A stretch of 64,000 nucleotides of DNA from Montifringilla adamsi. Its lineage: Eukaryota; Chordata; Aves; Passeriformes; Passeridae. This document shows positions 24,310-35,943 of this stretch, piece after piece (within the stretch, counting starts at the first letter, position 1; each line of letters opens with the position of its first letter). Under the pieces are notes generated by a model. The model saw only the letters and a program-made list of their open reading frames with translations. It had not been told where the DNA came from and did not search any database. Location: positions 185,871 through 249,870 of the forward strand of contig JAGGNK010012114.1 in assembly GCA_017590115.1 (NCBI GenBank). Direction: 5' to 3'. The translations under genes and the position numbers were made by a program.

Positions 24310-25074
24310 TGTCATGGTTATAAGAGTGCCAAAGATGTAACCAAACTGTGTGTTCTGCACCTATCTACATCATTCCTGGCAAACTCTTAATGGTGGGTTG
24401 TTTGCAGCAGCTGTCCAGTGCACACCCCACCCCTCAGGCTACGAGCTGGGTGTTAAATGAGAAAAGGAAAAAGAGACAACCCTGTGAGGCAGGGTAATGT
24501 TTCTTTTCCTTCACATGGATGACTCAGCCCTGATAGCTCCTTCTGGGGAAGCAGCAGCACAGTCCCACCCATCCTGAGGGGGTCGTCTCTGCTAATGGGC
24601 CATAATGACCTCAGTGGCACCAGCAGAATAAACATCTGCAATGACCATCAAGGACTCCAAAAACGTCGTATGACTCACGGGACTATATCATCCCATTGTG
24701 AAACTCCGTGCCTCAAGGGAGGTACTGAACATTCCTGCCTGGATTTTGAGGGTGTATAATCCTGGAGTTAAGGATCTTGGACACCACCACCACTGGACAT
24801 CCAGAGGAGGACCTGAACTTCTAAAGGACCACTACTTTTGAAAATAATGTGAACATCCCTTCAGCAGCACTGCAACCATTGCTTAATTGGATTGTGACCA
24901 CCACGCTGACTAACAGGGGCCAGGTTGTAATCTGATTTTGTGGGTTTAAACAAGTTTTTCTGTATCATTGCATTTATTTTAAGCTTTCAATTAAAATGTA
25001 ACTCTTACTTGAAATCTCTCCGAAGGTATTTGTGTGGTGCTAATTCCTCCCACTAGTTTACTTTCAAACCAACA
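24310..25074 (+). mobile_element. probable solo ERV LTR (about 765 bp)
   Basis: Starts TGTCATGG and ends ACCAACA, the expected 5'-TG...CA-3' termini. It contains a TATA-like TATAAT (24755-24760) and an ATTAAA poly(A) signal (24990-24995) about 85 bp before the 3' end, which sets the plus orientation. The tail 'ctaattcctccc...tcaaacc' resembles avian ERV LTR ends. No primer-binding site or retroviral coding sequence follows, so it is called solo. Flanks are GCACTA on the left and GCGCTA on the right, the latter one base beyond the CA, which is compatible with an eroded target-site duplication. The family (ERVL versus ERVK) is not assigned. Confidence 0.72.
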
Positions 25075-26699
25075 GGCGCTAGAACTTCAAATAAATTCAA
25101 ATGAGGTTCAAATATTGAAATATACTTCCTACCCTACCCAAAAAATCTGTTAAAAGCATTGAGACTGACCTATGGACACCATTTTTACTGAGCCAAGTGT
25201 TGAAAACTTCTGGCCTCATAACATGGTCTTCTGTAGATGAGCTGCAGATTGTGTTTTCAAAACCCTCCAGTTTTCTGGATGTTTTGGTCGTGCTAGTTAC
25301 ATTCAGGTCCTGGACGTATTTTCTGGTGCTGAAAAATGCTGAATTTCAGTAATATGTAAGGAAAATGAGAAAAAGATTGCATTCAAAGGATATTCAAAAC
25401 AGCTCTGACTTGAAATTCACTGGAACATTCCTGAAAGGCCCTGGGTCATCCCTGCTGTGTGTACTCCTTCTACCAGCTTCAGCAGCATTGGAAAGGCTGG
25501 CATGAACCATTGCCTTGCAGTCAGGAGGCTGTGACCCTGGCTAGGAGGACCACTGCACTAGAGTGTCCATCATGCTTTAGGCGCTGAACTTCTGTAAGCA
25601 GAGTGGGGGAAAAAAATCAGAGCTGCCAGACAGACCCTTTTTTGTCAGAGGAAATTTGTATTTTACAGAGAACTTGTCTGTTCCCTTCTTAATGGAAATA
25701 TAAAACCTAGATATAATTTTTTTTTTTTATTTTTTTTTTGTGAAGGGTGGATTCAACCCAAATGCAGACAACTTGTCACCTTCATAATTATTGCATTCTA
25801 CAGGAACAGCTTTTTATCTTTTTATGTCTGGGGATTTCTCAGACTCTGGCACAGGACCTTTACAATGTCCTCAACAAGGCACTGATATATTCAGTGTTAC
25901 AAGTGTGTGAGTGAACTGGATAAAAGCTATCTAAGTACTGTAATCTTTTCTCAGCCCACAATAATACAGTATTCATGCATCCTTTCTGCTGTCTGTCATG
26001 AATCATGATTGTTGACAAATACAGGTAAAAGCTTCACAACACTACAACACTGCAAACAAGCAGATAGTTCCTTTGTGGGGTTTGCTATCTGTAAGACAAG
26101 CAATTAGACTTCTGTGGCCATGAGTTCTTCCAGTCATTAAGAGGCAACTATGAAAAATGTTTTGTATCAAGAAAAGAAAAATACGCAGATTTTCCATAAC
26201 TCCTGGGTTCTCCTATTAGATTATTTTCATTATAAACAAGCAGTAATTCTTCTAATTCTCTGTAAGTTCTATATGTGAAACAATTATTAAATAGATTAAA
26301 GTTTAGTAGCTTTATATTTAAGAAGTACTTCAAAACTAATTTTGATAAGGTCCTAATACTAACTTGCTTTGGAGATAGGCTTCCAGTGACTAAATAAGGC
26401 TTCTGATCAATAAACAAAAAAAATTAATTTCTGTCAAATGATTACATTTTACATCAGGAAATGCTACATACTAATACAGTGAATTATTTTTGCAGAAAAT
26501 ATATAGAAGAATTCTTCAAAGGAAATTTGAATTTATGTCATGATTTGTTCTGCTAAAGATTAAATTCATTCAAGGCAGTTTTTTGCAGTTAGATTATTTC
26601 AATATCTAAACCAAGGCAGTTGCTTTTTGAAGACAATTCTCTAATCTAAAGGACGTAGTAACAGGTAGCCTTGTGATTGAAAGAGACAGAGTATTGCCT
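25075..26699. other. unique sequence, no gene recognised
   Basis: Mixed unique sequence with a T-rich tract at about 25720-25740. The 89-codon minus ORF at 26148-26417 is Leu/Phe/Asn-rich and motif-free. Confidence 0.5.
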
Positions 26700-26701
26700 T
26701 A

Positions 26702-26733
<32 letters not shown>

Positions 26734-26777
26734 AAAAAACAAACAAAAAAAAAACCAAAAAAAACCCAAAACCACCT
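26700..26777. repeat. A-rich (AAAAC)n low-complexity tract
   Basis: Begins as regular AAAAC units and degrades into poly-A with scattered C. It could be a retroposon tail, but no body is recognised to the left. Confidence 0.92.
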
Positions 26778-28760
26778 CTAATATTTATTTAATTTATTTT
26801 GAAGCCAGAAATTTGCTGGAGTGTCTGTCACATGGTAATGTGTTTTCAAGATAGGTTGGCTTTACAAAGACTCTGGAGAGTCCTGGAGCTATTCTCTTGA
26901 GAAAACACTTCCTATGTTACTAAGCAGGGCATCAAATTATATCAGAGGTCAGATATGATTCCAACTTTGCTGCTAAATATTAATTCTCTCATCAATGCTT
27001 CATGTAATATTTTTGCAGTTGCTCTCTTTTCCACAATTAATTTCCATTATTCCACAATCATATCCCATTACTCTTTTTTTTCCCCACTTATTGTCTTTAG
27101 GTTGTGTTGTGTCATACCTGTTTCCCAGTTGAATGTCATCCTCTTCACTCACTTGACTTTCATAATTGTATAAGACAGTCTATAATTATGGCCTTTGGTT
27201 TAAATGTATTTTATTTTTGGAGTTTAATTTACTGAGATAAAGTCTAGAGGATGACCGAAGAAGGGTTGGTATTATAAAGTGTAGACCAGTTGAAAATCAT
27301 AACATTGCTCTTAATTTTGGATTCCAATCTTCCTGCATCTGTATTAAATTTATTTTGAGATTATTTCTAATGGCCTTACATATTCCATCATCTCATCTTC
27401 ATTTTGTGTATGTATAAATTATTTTATTTGTTTTGATGGTAATGCAGTTTTGGCAACAAATTTTAATAACATTTGCAGTTTATCCTTTTTACGAAGGAGA
27501 GTAAGAGAACTTTAATAAGAAGTGAGGTTATCCAAAAGCTACCATCATTAAAATAAATAGACACTGTTTTCTATTTTAATGTATTGATTTAGTCTATTTC
27601 ATAGGATATGGATATGCAGCTCACCTGAGCTCCCCATGTAAAGCTCCATTTTTCCTGTCACACCTTGTGAGACAGCATAAATATTTCTTGTTATGTATGT
27701 GAAGATATGCAAATTTTGCAAGGGCTGAAGACTGCTTTCCTCCTCATAAAAAGAACTGTCTCAATGAAAAAATGCACCTGTACAGTAACGTGTGTTATTT
27801 TTCAAATAGAGACACAGCCTTTCAAAATAAAAAAGTTTGCTGTGTCTGAAATCCATCCTACTGCATAGCTGTAGCTGAAGTATGTCAATCAATTCCTTGC
27901 TGGCTTTTTTCAGAAAAAAAAATAGCAAGTACACAGCATGGGGGTCAAATTGCTGGAAGCATGGAGATAGATCAATTATTCACTATTATTCTATTAAAAT
28001 AGAATAGTTCAACAATTCATAAATAAAAGCTAAGATAAATATCTAAACCATGATTATTACACATGGGTTTATTTCTGTCCTTATTACATTTTGCTTTTAG
28101 CTGAGACTTTTAAAAGAATGAGGATCTTTTTATATGAAATTTACTGGGGAAAAAATTCCCATTACCTTTTTGGTTATTTCCTGTACCTGAGATTTCATTC
28201 TTCCATATAATTCCTCTGGAATAATAGAAATTTTTCACATTGAATCACACAAATGTTTTCAAGCCACTTCTGTGTGAAATGTCATGCTCTGTAGTTCTGA
28301 TGAGACACTTAAGACGAATTGTGGCCACATTTTAAATCTCTATCTTGAAGGAAGATAACAGTAAAATTGAAGAAATTATCATTATCTAGACCATCTGGCT
28401 GTAGCAGTGCTCTTATGTATTTCTAATTTGCTGCGGGACTGAAAAAATAAAAATCACTGTTTCTTAAAGGAAGGAAATAGTAGTCCTGGTACTCCAAGGG
28501 AAAATTAATGTATGGCTTATTTGTAAAAAGAGTGAGATGATTTCACACAGCCTTGTCTGCTGATAGATCATCTGCCAGAGCATGAGCTGCAGAGAAGTTC
28601 CTCAGGTTGGAGAAAAATAGGAAAGTACTGTGATTGTAGTTGGGCAAGAAGAAATAGAGCCCAGCTTTCATTTGTAAGGGTTTTGCTTTCCAGTTATAAG
28701 TCTTGGTAAAACTGGTTATTTCCTCTTGTTTCTCAGATGAGAATTTTTGTTGTAGACCAT
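26778..28760. other. AT-rich unique sequence, no gene recognised
   Basis: Only short ORFs and AT-rich DNA. No repeat family recognised. Confidence 0.5.
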
Positions 28761-29330
28761 ATAGAAGACGAATGCTGCCGCTCTTAAAGCAAAATCCTCA
28801 TTCCGGGTTGGTGGTCCCCTTCCTGAGGGATTAAATGGTTGGAATGCAAGAAAAGAATCCTAAACCCTCACTTTCTAGAAGGATTGTGAAGAAGTTCTTT
28901 GTGGCAGGCAAGTCAAGTGAAAAGGGTCAGACAGCAAACAGGAAGGGCCATGCTGCCTCTGCTAGACATGGGACACATAGCTCTGCGTGGAGTCTATTGG
29001 GAGGCAGGCACGATCCTCCCACTACTGTAGATATGCTACGACCTCTCCAGATGCTGAACCAGCAAAAATGAGTCTGAAAGCCATTTTCCTGGTGGTGTCC
29101 TCCCTTGGCTGCAAGCTGCATGTTGCCTTCTCTACAAGAGCTGTATCTGAAGTAACAACAGCCAGCTTTAACTGACTGCACAGACTGAGCAGGTTTGCAC
29201 ATAAGCAAGTGCTGAAGAGCAGGAGGCAGGATGCTGTCCATGAGGAAGTACCAAAACAAACAACATACACAAATTCCTGATGTGGGAATCTCCAAAAGCT
29301 GTATGAATAGCTCCATTAAACAGCCCTTCC
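28761..29330. other. GC-richer segment with overlapping ORFs on both strands, unassigned
   Basis: Local GC is clearly higher than on either side. Five ORFs overlap here (longest 129 codons, minus, 28927-29316). None has a recognisable domain, and the minus-strand frame is Cys/Trp-rich. It could be an old retroposed copy, a decayed ERV piece or a regulatory island. I cannot assign it. Confidence 0.35.
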
Positions 29331-31240
29331 TGAAGTCTCAATTTATGTTGTAGTTAACTATCTAAATAACTTGGAATCAGTCTGAAGATAAGCCACAAAA
29401 TTTTTATAGAATTAAGTTTCTCTGGCTTTGCTGAATCACATTATTCTGTCCAGTTCCTCCATTTTGCCACTTAATCTTGAAGTTAACCAATATGTATAAA
29501 GTATCATGACTCAAAAGTAAAGCAGAACTTAAAAGCAATCAATATGGCTATTAAGGACTCTAAACAACAAGAATAGGGAAGAACCTCTACGTAACAGAGA
29601 TTAAAGATTTTCTGAAGTCTTTTGAATAGACTGGAAAATTATCTACAAAAGACAAATGTTTTGAACAGAACTACAACCATATATTCTTCACACATTTCAT
29701 TGCTTCCTGAAATTATAACCTCTCTCATTATCAGAACATCAAGAAATACTACGATGGTGATGTCAGGATTGATTTTTCAGTGCTAATCTGAAACCTGTGC
29801 TCAAGCGTACAATAAGCAATGACATGCAGGTGGACAGCTCTACAACTCCTAATGCTGCATGTTCTGCTTCTGGGATTGAAGAAAAGATAGGAAAGCCTGT
29901 CAGATAAGTATAGTGATGTTGTTTGCAACAACAGTTAAACACAAAAGCAAGTTTTGAAAAGAAGAATTACCTTATTTCTCAAATTTATTTCCCACAATTT
30001 ATGATCAAGTCTGAAAATATCAAATAATTGAGCTGTAAAGGGGACAGGTGGTTGACAAATCCAGAAATTGTATTGGCATTCATGTTTGCCCTGAATTTTC
30101 CAGTGAGTGAGTCACTATAGTTTTTCAGAAGCTGTGGTGCCTGGCACAGCTTCATGTGGAAGTAAGACTTTTTAAAAAATATACTTGTTAAGAATTTCCT
30201 CTTCATATCTGATGCATGCCTCGGTGAATGTCATAATATTTAAGTGGTTGCTTACTGTTCAGATTGTGTAAATTGCACAGCTTGGGAATGTGCTCTTGCA
30301 CTGAACTGTGAAGCCAAGGGCAAAAGGCAAGAGTGAGTTTCCAGGGTGAAGACTAAACTGCTGGATGACAGTAAAGATAGTGTTGGATACAGGCTCACAG
30401 CACCAGCCTTACATCTTAAACAGATCTTTGTCAGGCACAAGATTGCACAGTCCCCACAGTAATAATAAAGCAGCATGCCTTTTGTTTTTTACACACTTCT
30501 CTCTTTGAAGAACTGTTTTTAGTAGTCAAGCCTTCTGACAGATTTGACAAATTGTTATTACTGTGTGTCCAGCACAAACAGTTCTCAAAATACTCAGAGA
30601 AAAAGAGAAAAAAAAATCTATTAAAAAAACACAGAGGTGCTTTCAGATCCAGTCAAGTGAGATTAGTCAGTTTAGTGCGGCTGCATGGCTGCAGTCATTA
30701 ATTGAGAGCCAAGGGAGATATATTCTACAGAGAGCAGAGCATTTTACAGCATATCTTGGATAAAACATCTCCTGGTCAGTATTAACTCCCAAGCCTTGTT
30801 AAACAGCATAATTGAAAGAAAAATGTCACATAATTTTGGTCCTAAATAATTGATGGCGGCTGAGCGCTAGACAAAAGGCCTGGTTCTCCCTCCCCTCTTT
30901 TAAGGTTCTCCAGGCCATGTCTGCAAAAACCTGCCAGCAGTCAATGGAATTTATGGGGATGTAAAAATATTGTAGCTGATCAGAGAAACAGGCAGCGTAC
31001 ATGCCTTCACAGCTTTTGTTTACTACACTATTCCTATTGTTTTGAGTTTTTGTAGACCTGTTTTCTTTTGCTGAATACACAGATATATCCAAGAGAGTTT
31101 AGAAAAATACCTTAAAATATAAAAACACTGCTTGCTTGTCTGTTGCGCTTAAAGAAGCTTACAACCTAAAGAAATCTGGGATCAAGTTTTCTGTTTGCTA
31201 ACAACAGAAGGGAAAATCTACAAAATCAGATTACAAGCTA
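29331..31240. other. unique sequence with a possible conserved block, no gene recognised
   Basis: No repeats recognised. The stretch at about 30830-31020 keeps several CpGs (ATTGATGGCGG, GAGCGCTAG, GGCAGCGTAC) in a CpG-poor background and reads like conserved noncoding DNA. This is unverified. Confidence 0.4.
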
Positions 31241-31300
31241 AAAACTAAAAAAAAAAAAAAAAAAAAAACCAAAAAACAAAAAAAAAAAAAAAAAAAAAAA
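31241..31300. repeat. poly(A) tract with interruptions
   Basis: About 60 bp of A broken by a CC and a few single C/T bases. No retroposon body or flanking duplication seen. Confidence 0.92.
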
Positions 31301-34300
31301 TACTATTTCTTATTTGCAAAACAGATGGACTTTAGAAAGAGAGATTATAAATAGTTCCTTTATTTTTTTATATGGGAATTTTGAAAGCAAGTAATTTACC
31401 TACTTGGAAATAATTTCCTCTAGGGCTAGGAGGACTTTTCTAACATTTTGTTTTCACAAAGAACCCCATACGCAGTATGCAGTTCATACATAGTTATATA
31501 ATTTTGCATAATGCAAGTGACACTTCTTCATCCATTTTCGTCTTTTTCTTTCTTGTGAATTGCAGCTGTTACATCTGTGGCAGTTTCCATAGTAACACTC
31601 AATTTTGGACTTTAATAAAGGGTGGGAATGAGTAGCTTGAGAATGATTGACCAGGAAATAGATTTAAAATGAAAAATTATAACATTTAGGGTCTGTTGGG
31701 GGGGAAAAAAAATCCAAACCCCACACAAATGAAAAACCTTGAACCCTTTCCAACCCCTTACAGAGTTTTAACCCAGCCTTCCAAAACTACTCCAAATAGC
31801 AGTTCTGCAAACATAAAACATTAACACTGTGACCTGAAATTTGGCAGTTTGATGAGACAGTGGTTTCCACTGTGAAAATCATGGCACTGTAACTTTGTAC
31901 TGAATTTCCCTATAAAGAGTCCTGTAATTTTTGCAATTATTCCACTTTCTCTCAGGAAGCAATCTTGCCTCGGCAACATGTGTGTTGGAGTCACATGTGA
32001 TAGCATTGAGGTGGTCTGGACAGGCTCTAGAGTATGATGTCAGCGCAGTAAGATTTAATAATAATCACATGGCAGTGGCGCAGGAAAAAAGTTCATAAAT
32101 TACAAGAACACTTCCCCCCTATCTGCCCCAAAGTCAGTTTTAAAGACCATCTCTGTTTAAAAGCTGTGCCTGTATATATTTAGCTAAAGCTCAAAAGAAT
32201 AATGTGAGTAGGAACTAGTAGCAAAATAAAGAGCCTGGAAGACAGAGAGTCTACCATGACTGCTGCACAAGCCTGCCTCATGGAGTGAATACTCTCTAGA
32301 AATAACTGTTGCTAACAACTTCAAAGGGAGGGAAAATAGAAGAGAGAGCAGATATTTGGTGGTTTAGCAGCTAAGACTTTGAACCTTTCACCTCTGTATC
32401 CATGATGAAAGCCCAGCTTGAAGTTCTCAGAAAAAGTATTTTCTACTTCAAAATGGAAAGGCCTTACCATACATAATTGGAAGTGATTTAGGATAAGGAG
32501 TTAAAATAGTAGTTTTATAGGGTCACGACCTTTAACCTCCACATTTTGTCATGGTGCTTTTTTACAGCTGGTGACATTTAGTCCAGGGAATAATTTGTCT
32601 TGACATGTTTTTGTTTTGCTTTGTGTTCAGTTTTGTAGCAGCATTTGGTTTTTCAGCAGTGGCACATAGCTACTTCTCATAAGTGTTTAGATGTCCTAAA
32701 TTGGATTATTAGAAGGTTGATTATTTGTCTCATCTTCTGATTTATTGCAGTACATTAATTACAATGCACGTTCAAATCTAAAATCAGTATTACAAAGGCA
32801 TGATTGGAATTCCATGGAAATAAACCAGACTAAACAGGGAAGGCAGACTGTGTGCTCTAACAAATGCCTGCCTGGTGGGGATGGACCCTGTAGCTGTTCC
32901 AGGCCACCCATAAGTCTTAATTTCATGCAATCATAGTAGATACCTGTTACAAGACTAAAGCAAATCATGCTACTGAGCCTAAAGAAACCTTTTTTCCCTG
33001 CTATCATCCTTTTGATGATATAGTTGTTGCTGTATAAGATGACTTAGCCTTGTCACAACTTGTGCAACACTCTCACAGCTGGGTTTCTCTGTAAGCAATG
33101 AAGACACTTGTTAACTCACACGTGTCTGCAAGTGTGAGCGAGGACTGCTGTCTCTCTGTTTAACAAAGCCTTCACTTCAGTCTTCACCAGAACAGACTTT
33201 TCTGTTATGCAAAAATTACCAAATATATTTGTGCCTGCATGCATGTATTTGTGAATAAAGAAGGGTTTAATGGTTTGAAAGGCATTTCAGCTTATCCTGA
33301 TATGGCTCTGCTAACCCTTTTCAGAAACACTGTGATGAGAAAAGGAAAAGCATCTCAAAAGAATCTGAGCAGAAATTAGCCTCATGAATCATGATAACTG
33401 AGTGAAGGCAGGAGAAGGAAAGAGAAAACCAACCCAAACTGAGAAGAAAAGTGAAGTACAACAAGATGACTAGTGAAAGAGTTAAGTGCTTTGCTTCATG
33501 CACCTTGGCAAATAGAAGAACACAAATCACTGCAAAGGAAAAAACACTCTTGGAAATCTCTGGAGACTGGTTTCACATGGCTAATTTACAACCACATGCA
33601 GCATCTGTCACTTTTACAAATCAATGAGAGTGCCTACCCTCTAATAGCACAGGTTCACTGGTAAAGGTTGCTGGTGTCGGCCATACAGATGAGACCTTTC
33701 AGGATGTCAGAAAAGAATGTTGGTGACGCACATTAACACCCACACGCTCCTTTATGTCACTTCCAATTTACTTTATCTTAAATTGTCAGCTAGCAGGGCT
33801 CACTCTGATATTAATAACTGGAGGTTTGCATCCAAGCCAGGAAAAATAAACCCTGCTGATAGCTCCATGAGACATCTGGTTTGCTCTAAGGAAAGCCAAA
33901 AGTGAAAGATAGAGCTCTTAGTCCTGCTAGTAGAGTCTGCAATATTCACAATGGAAAAAGATGGTATGACTCACAGATGGCCCATGTGTACAGAGAAACA
34001 CTTGCATTTTGTCATTTTTTGTAGATGTGTTCAACAGGAGAATGATTCAATTATTTTACAATACTGGAGTACATTAGAAAATGTTAAAGCCACATACTGA
34101 TTTAAAATGTTCCCACAAGCTAGAATTAGTTTCCCCAGCCCTGAGTTTATATTTCTCCATGGCATTCCTAGGCATTTAATCCTCTTTCTCACTCATTAAG
34201 TCTCTCCAGTCTTATTGGAGAGAATGGTCTTGATACAATTTTTGAATTCAGCTGTAAACTGAGACATGGGACATGATGATGGATATATTATTTGTGTCAA

Positions 34301-35559
34301 TCAACAATGCCAAACTTGTCTCAGACCAGCTAGCAGGCACTCATCCAAAGCACATGTCCATCACTGCTCTTTGCAAGTACAGGACAATATCCCCAGCCAG
34401 CTGCTGAGGGGAAGCACTGATCCAGCTAGTCCCCTCAAGTGTACTTTTCCAAGGTTACTCTGTGATACTGCAGCTTTCCATTGAGGGAATCACAGAGAGC
34501 CTCGTAGCATTCTCCATGGTAATTGCAGCTCTCTTTTTCATGTACTTAATCAGGGGAATGAAACCTTAACTTTTATCTCTGTCTCCCTCACTTAAGGAGA
34601 GGAGACATTTATCTACAGTTTTGACTGAATCTGCACTTGAGGACCTTGCTCTAGCAGACAAAACTCTAGTATGTTCATTGGAAGGCTGAGAAAAGAATAT
34701 GTCCCCATTTGGAATATTATCAAACTTCCTTCTCAATGAATTTGTAAGACTCATTCCATATTTTTAATTTTATTAACTGCATCTGTACCCCTTTGGTCAT
34801 ACTATTTTCAAGATAAAACATCCTAGATAGGATTTTCTTTTTCCATCAGATTATTTCCCTGTCTGTAATGTTGTTGGTAAATTCTATCACCTACCTCATT
34901 GTCTTCTTTTCCTGGTTATTTATACATATGCAAAATGCATTTATGTCAGTAACAACCTTGTTGCATCCTCTCCCTCCACAAAAATGTGTTTATTTCTACA
35001 TTTTATTTTCTGGTTTTAATATGTTTTTATTTCCTGGGCTTGTCTCCTCTACTGTCCTGAAACAGCTTTGGAACCAACCTTTGACAAGGAGCAAGACTGA
35101 AAGCTTATCTGAAAGCTCAGCTACATAGTATTAACTAGCTTATCCCCTCATGCTGACCCCCGTGTTTCAGGTGATTTATTCCAATAAATCTAGTGGCTAT
35201 ACTAGTGATGATTCCCAGCTACAAAAGTAATAATTTATTTCCAAGTATGTCATACTGATCCCAGTGATCATTACCTCCTTTTTTGTCAGCTTCCTGGAAA
35301 CAAATTTCAGTGGTCTTAAGTCTGACTTTCAAGTATGTAATTTTCAGGACTGCCCTTGAAGCACCATTAAAGATTGATGCCATGCTTGCCATCCCTTTTT
35401 CCTCTAAGAGGCAAGTTAAATATGTTTGACTCATCAGTAGTCACCCTCGGATTGCAGAATAGACGAATCCTCAGTAGCAATAAATTTAACAAATGGATGC
35501 ATGTCAGGATGGCAAAAAGGATTCATCTGCCATCTTTGAAATGTTAAGAGAGAAATAGA
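31301..35559. other. unique sequence, no gene recognised
   Basis: AT-rich unique DNA with ORFs below 90 codons and no recognised repeats. A block at about 32030-32190 retains CpGs (gtcagcgcag, gtggcgcagg) and TAAT-type words and may be regulatory, but this is an impression only. Confidence 0.45.
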
Positions 35560-35943
35560 AGAGCCATCCATGTCCTGGGGTGCCTCAGGCCCAGCATCTT
35601 CACCTGGAGAAGGGAGGGGATTGTCCTGCTCTGCTCGGCACTGGGGCCAGCACTGATCACTTCTCCTTGGTGATCAGGACATGACGGAATGGCCTGAAGT
35701 TGTGTCATGAGACATTTAGATTGGATATTACAAAAAGGTTCTTTCCCCAGAGGGTGGTTGGGCACTGGAACAGGCTCCCCATGGAGATAGTCACAGCACC
35801 AACCTGTCAAGAGCTCAAAAGGCATTCAAAAAATGCTCTCAGGCACTTTTGGGGCTGGTACTGTGCAGGGTAAGGAGCTGGACTCAGTGATCCTTGTGGG
35901 TCCCTTCCAACTCACCTTATTCTATGATTCTGTGATTCTGTGA
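35560..35943 (+). mobile_element. CR1 LINE 3' fragment with complete 3' terminus
   Basis: Plus-strand CR1 with an internal deletion. It shares 'gggaggggattgtcctgctctgct..gcactggggc' with the copy at 11595-12428, then jumps to the 3'UTR ('agattggatattac', 'ttccccagagggtggttgggcactggaacaggctccc', 'gatccttgtgggtcccttccaactc'). It finishes with three terminal octamers, attctatg/attctgtg/attctgtg, at 35922-35943. Having intact octamers, it gives the best-defined CR1 terminus in the window. Confidence 0.94.
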
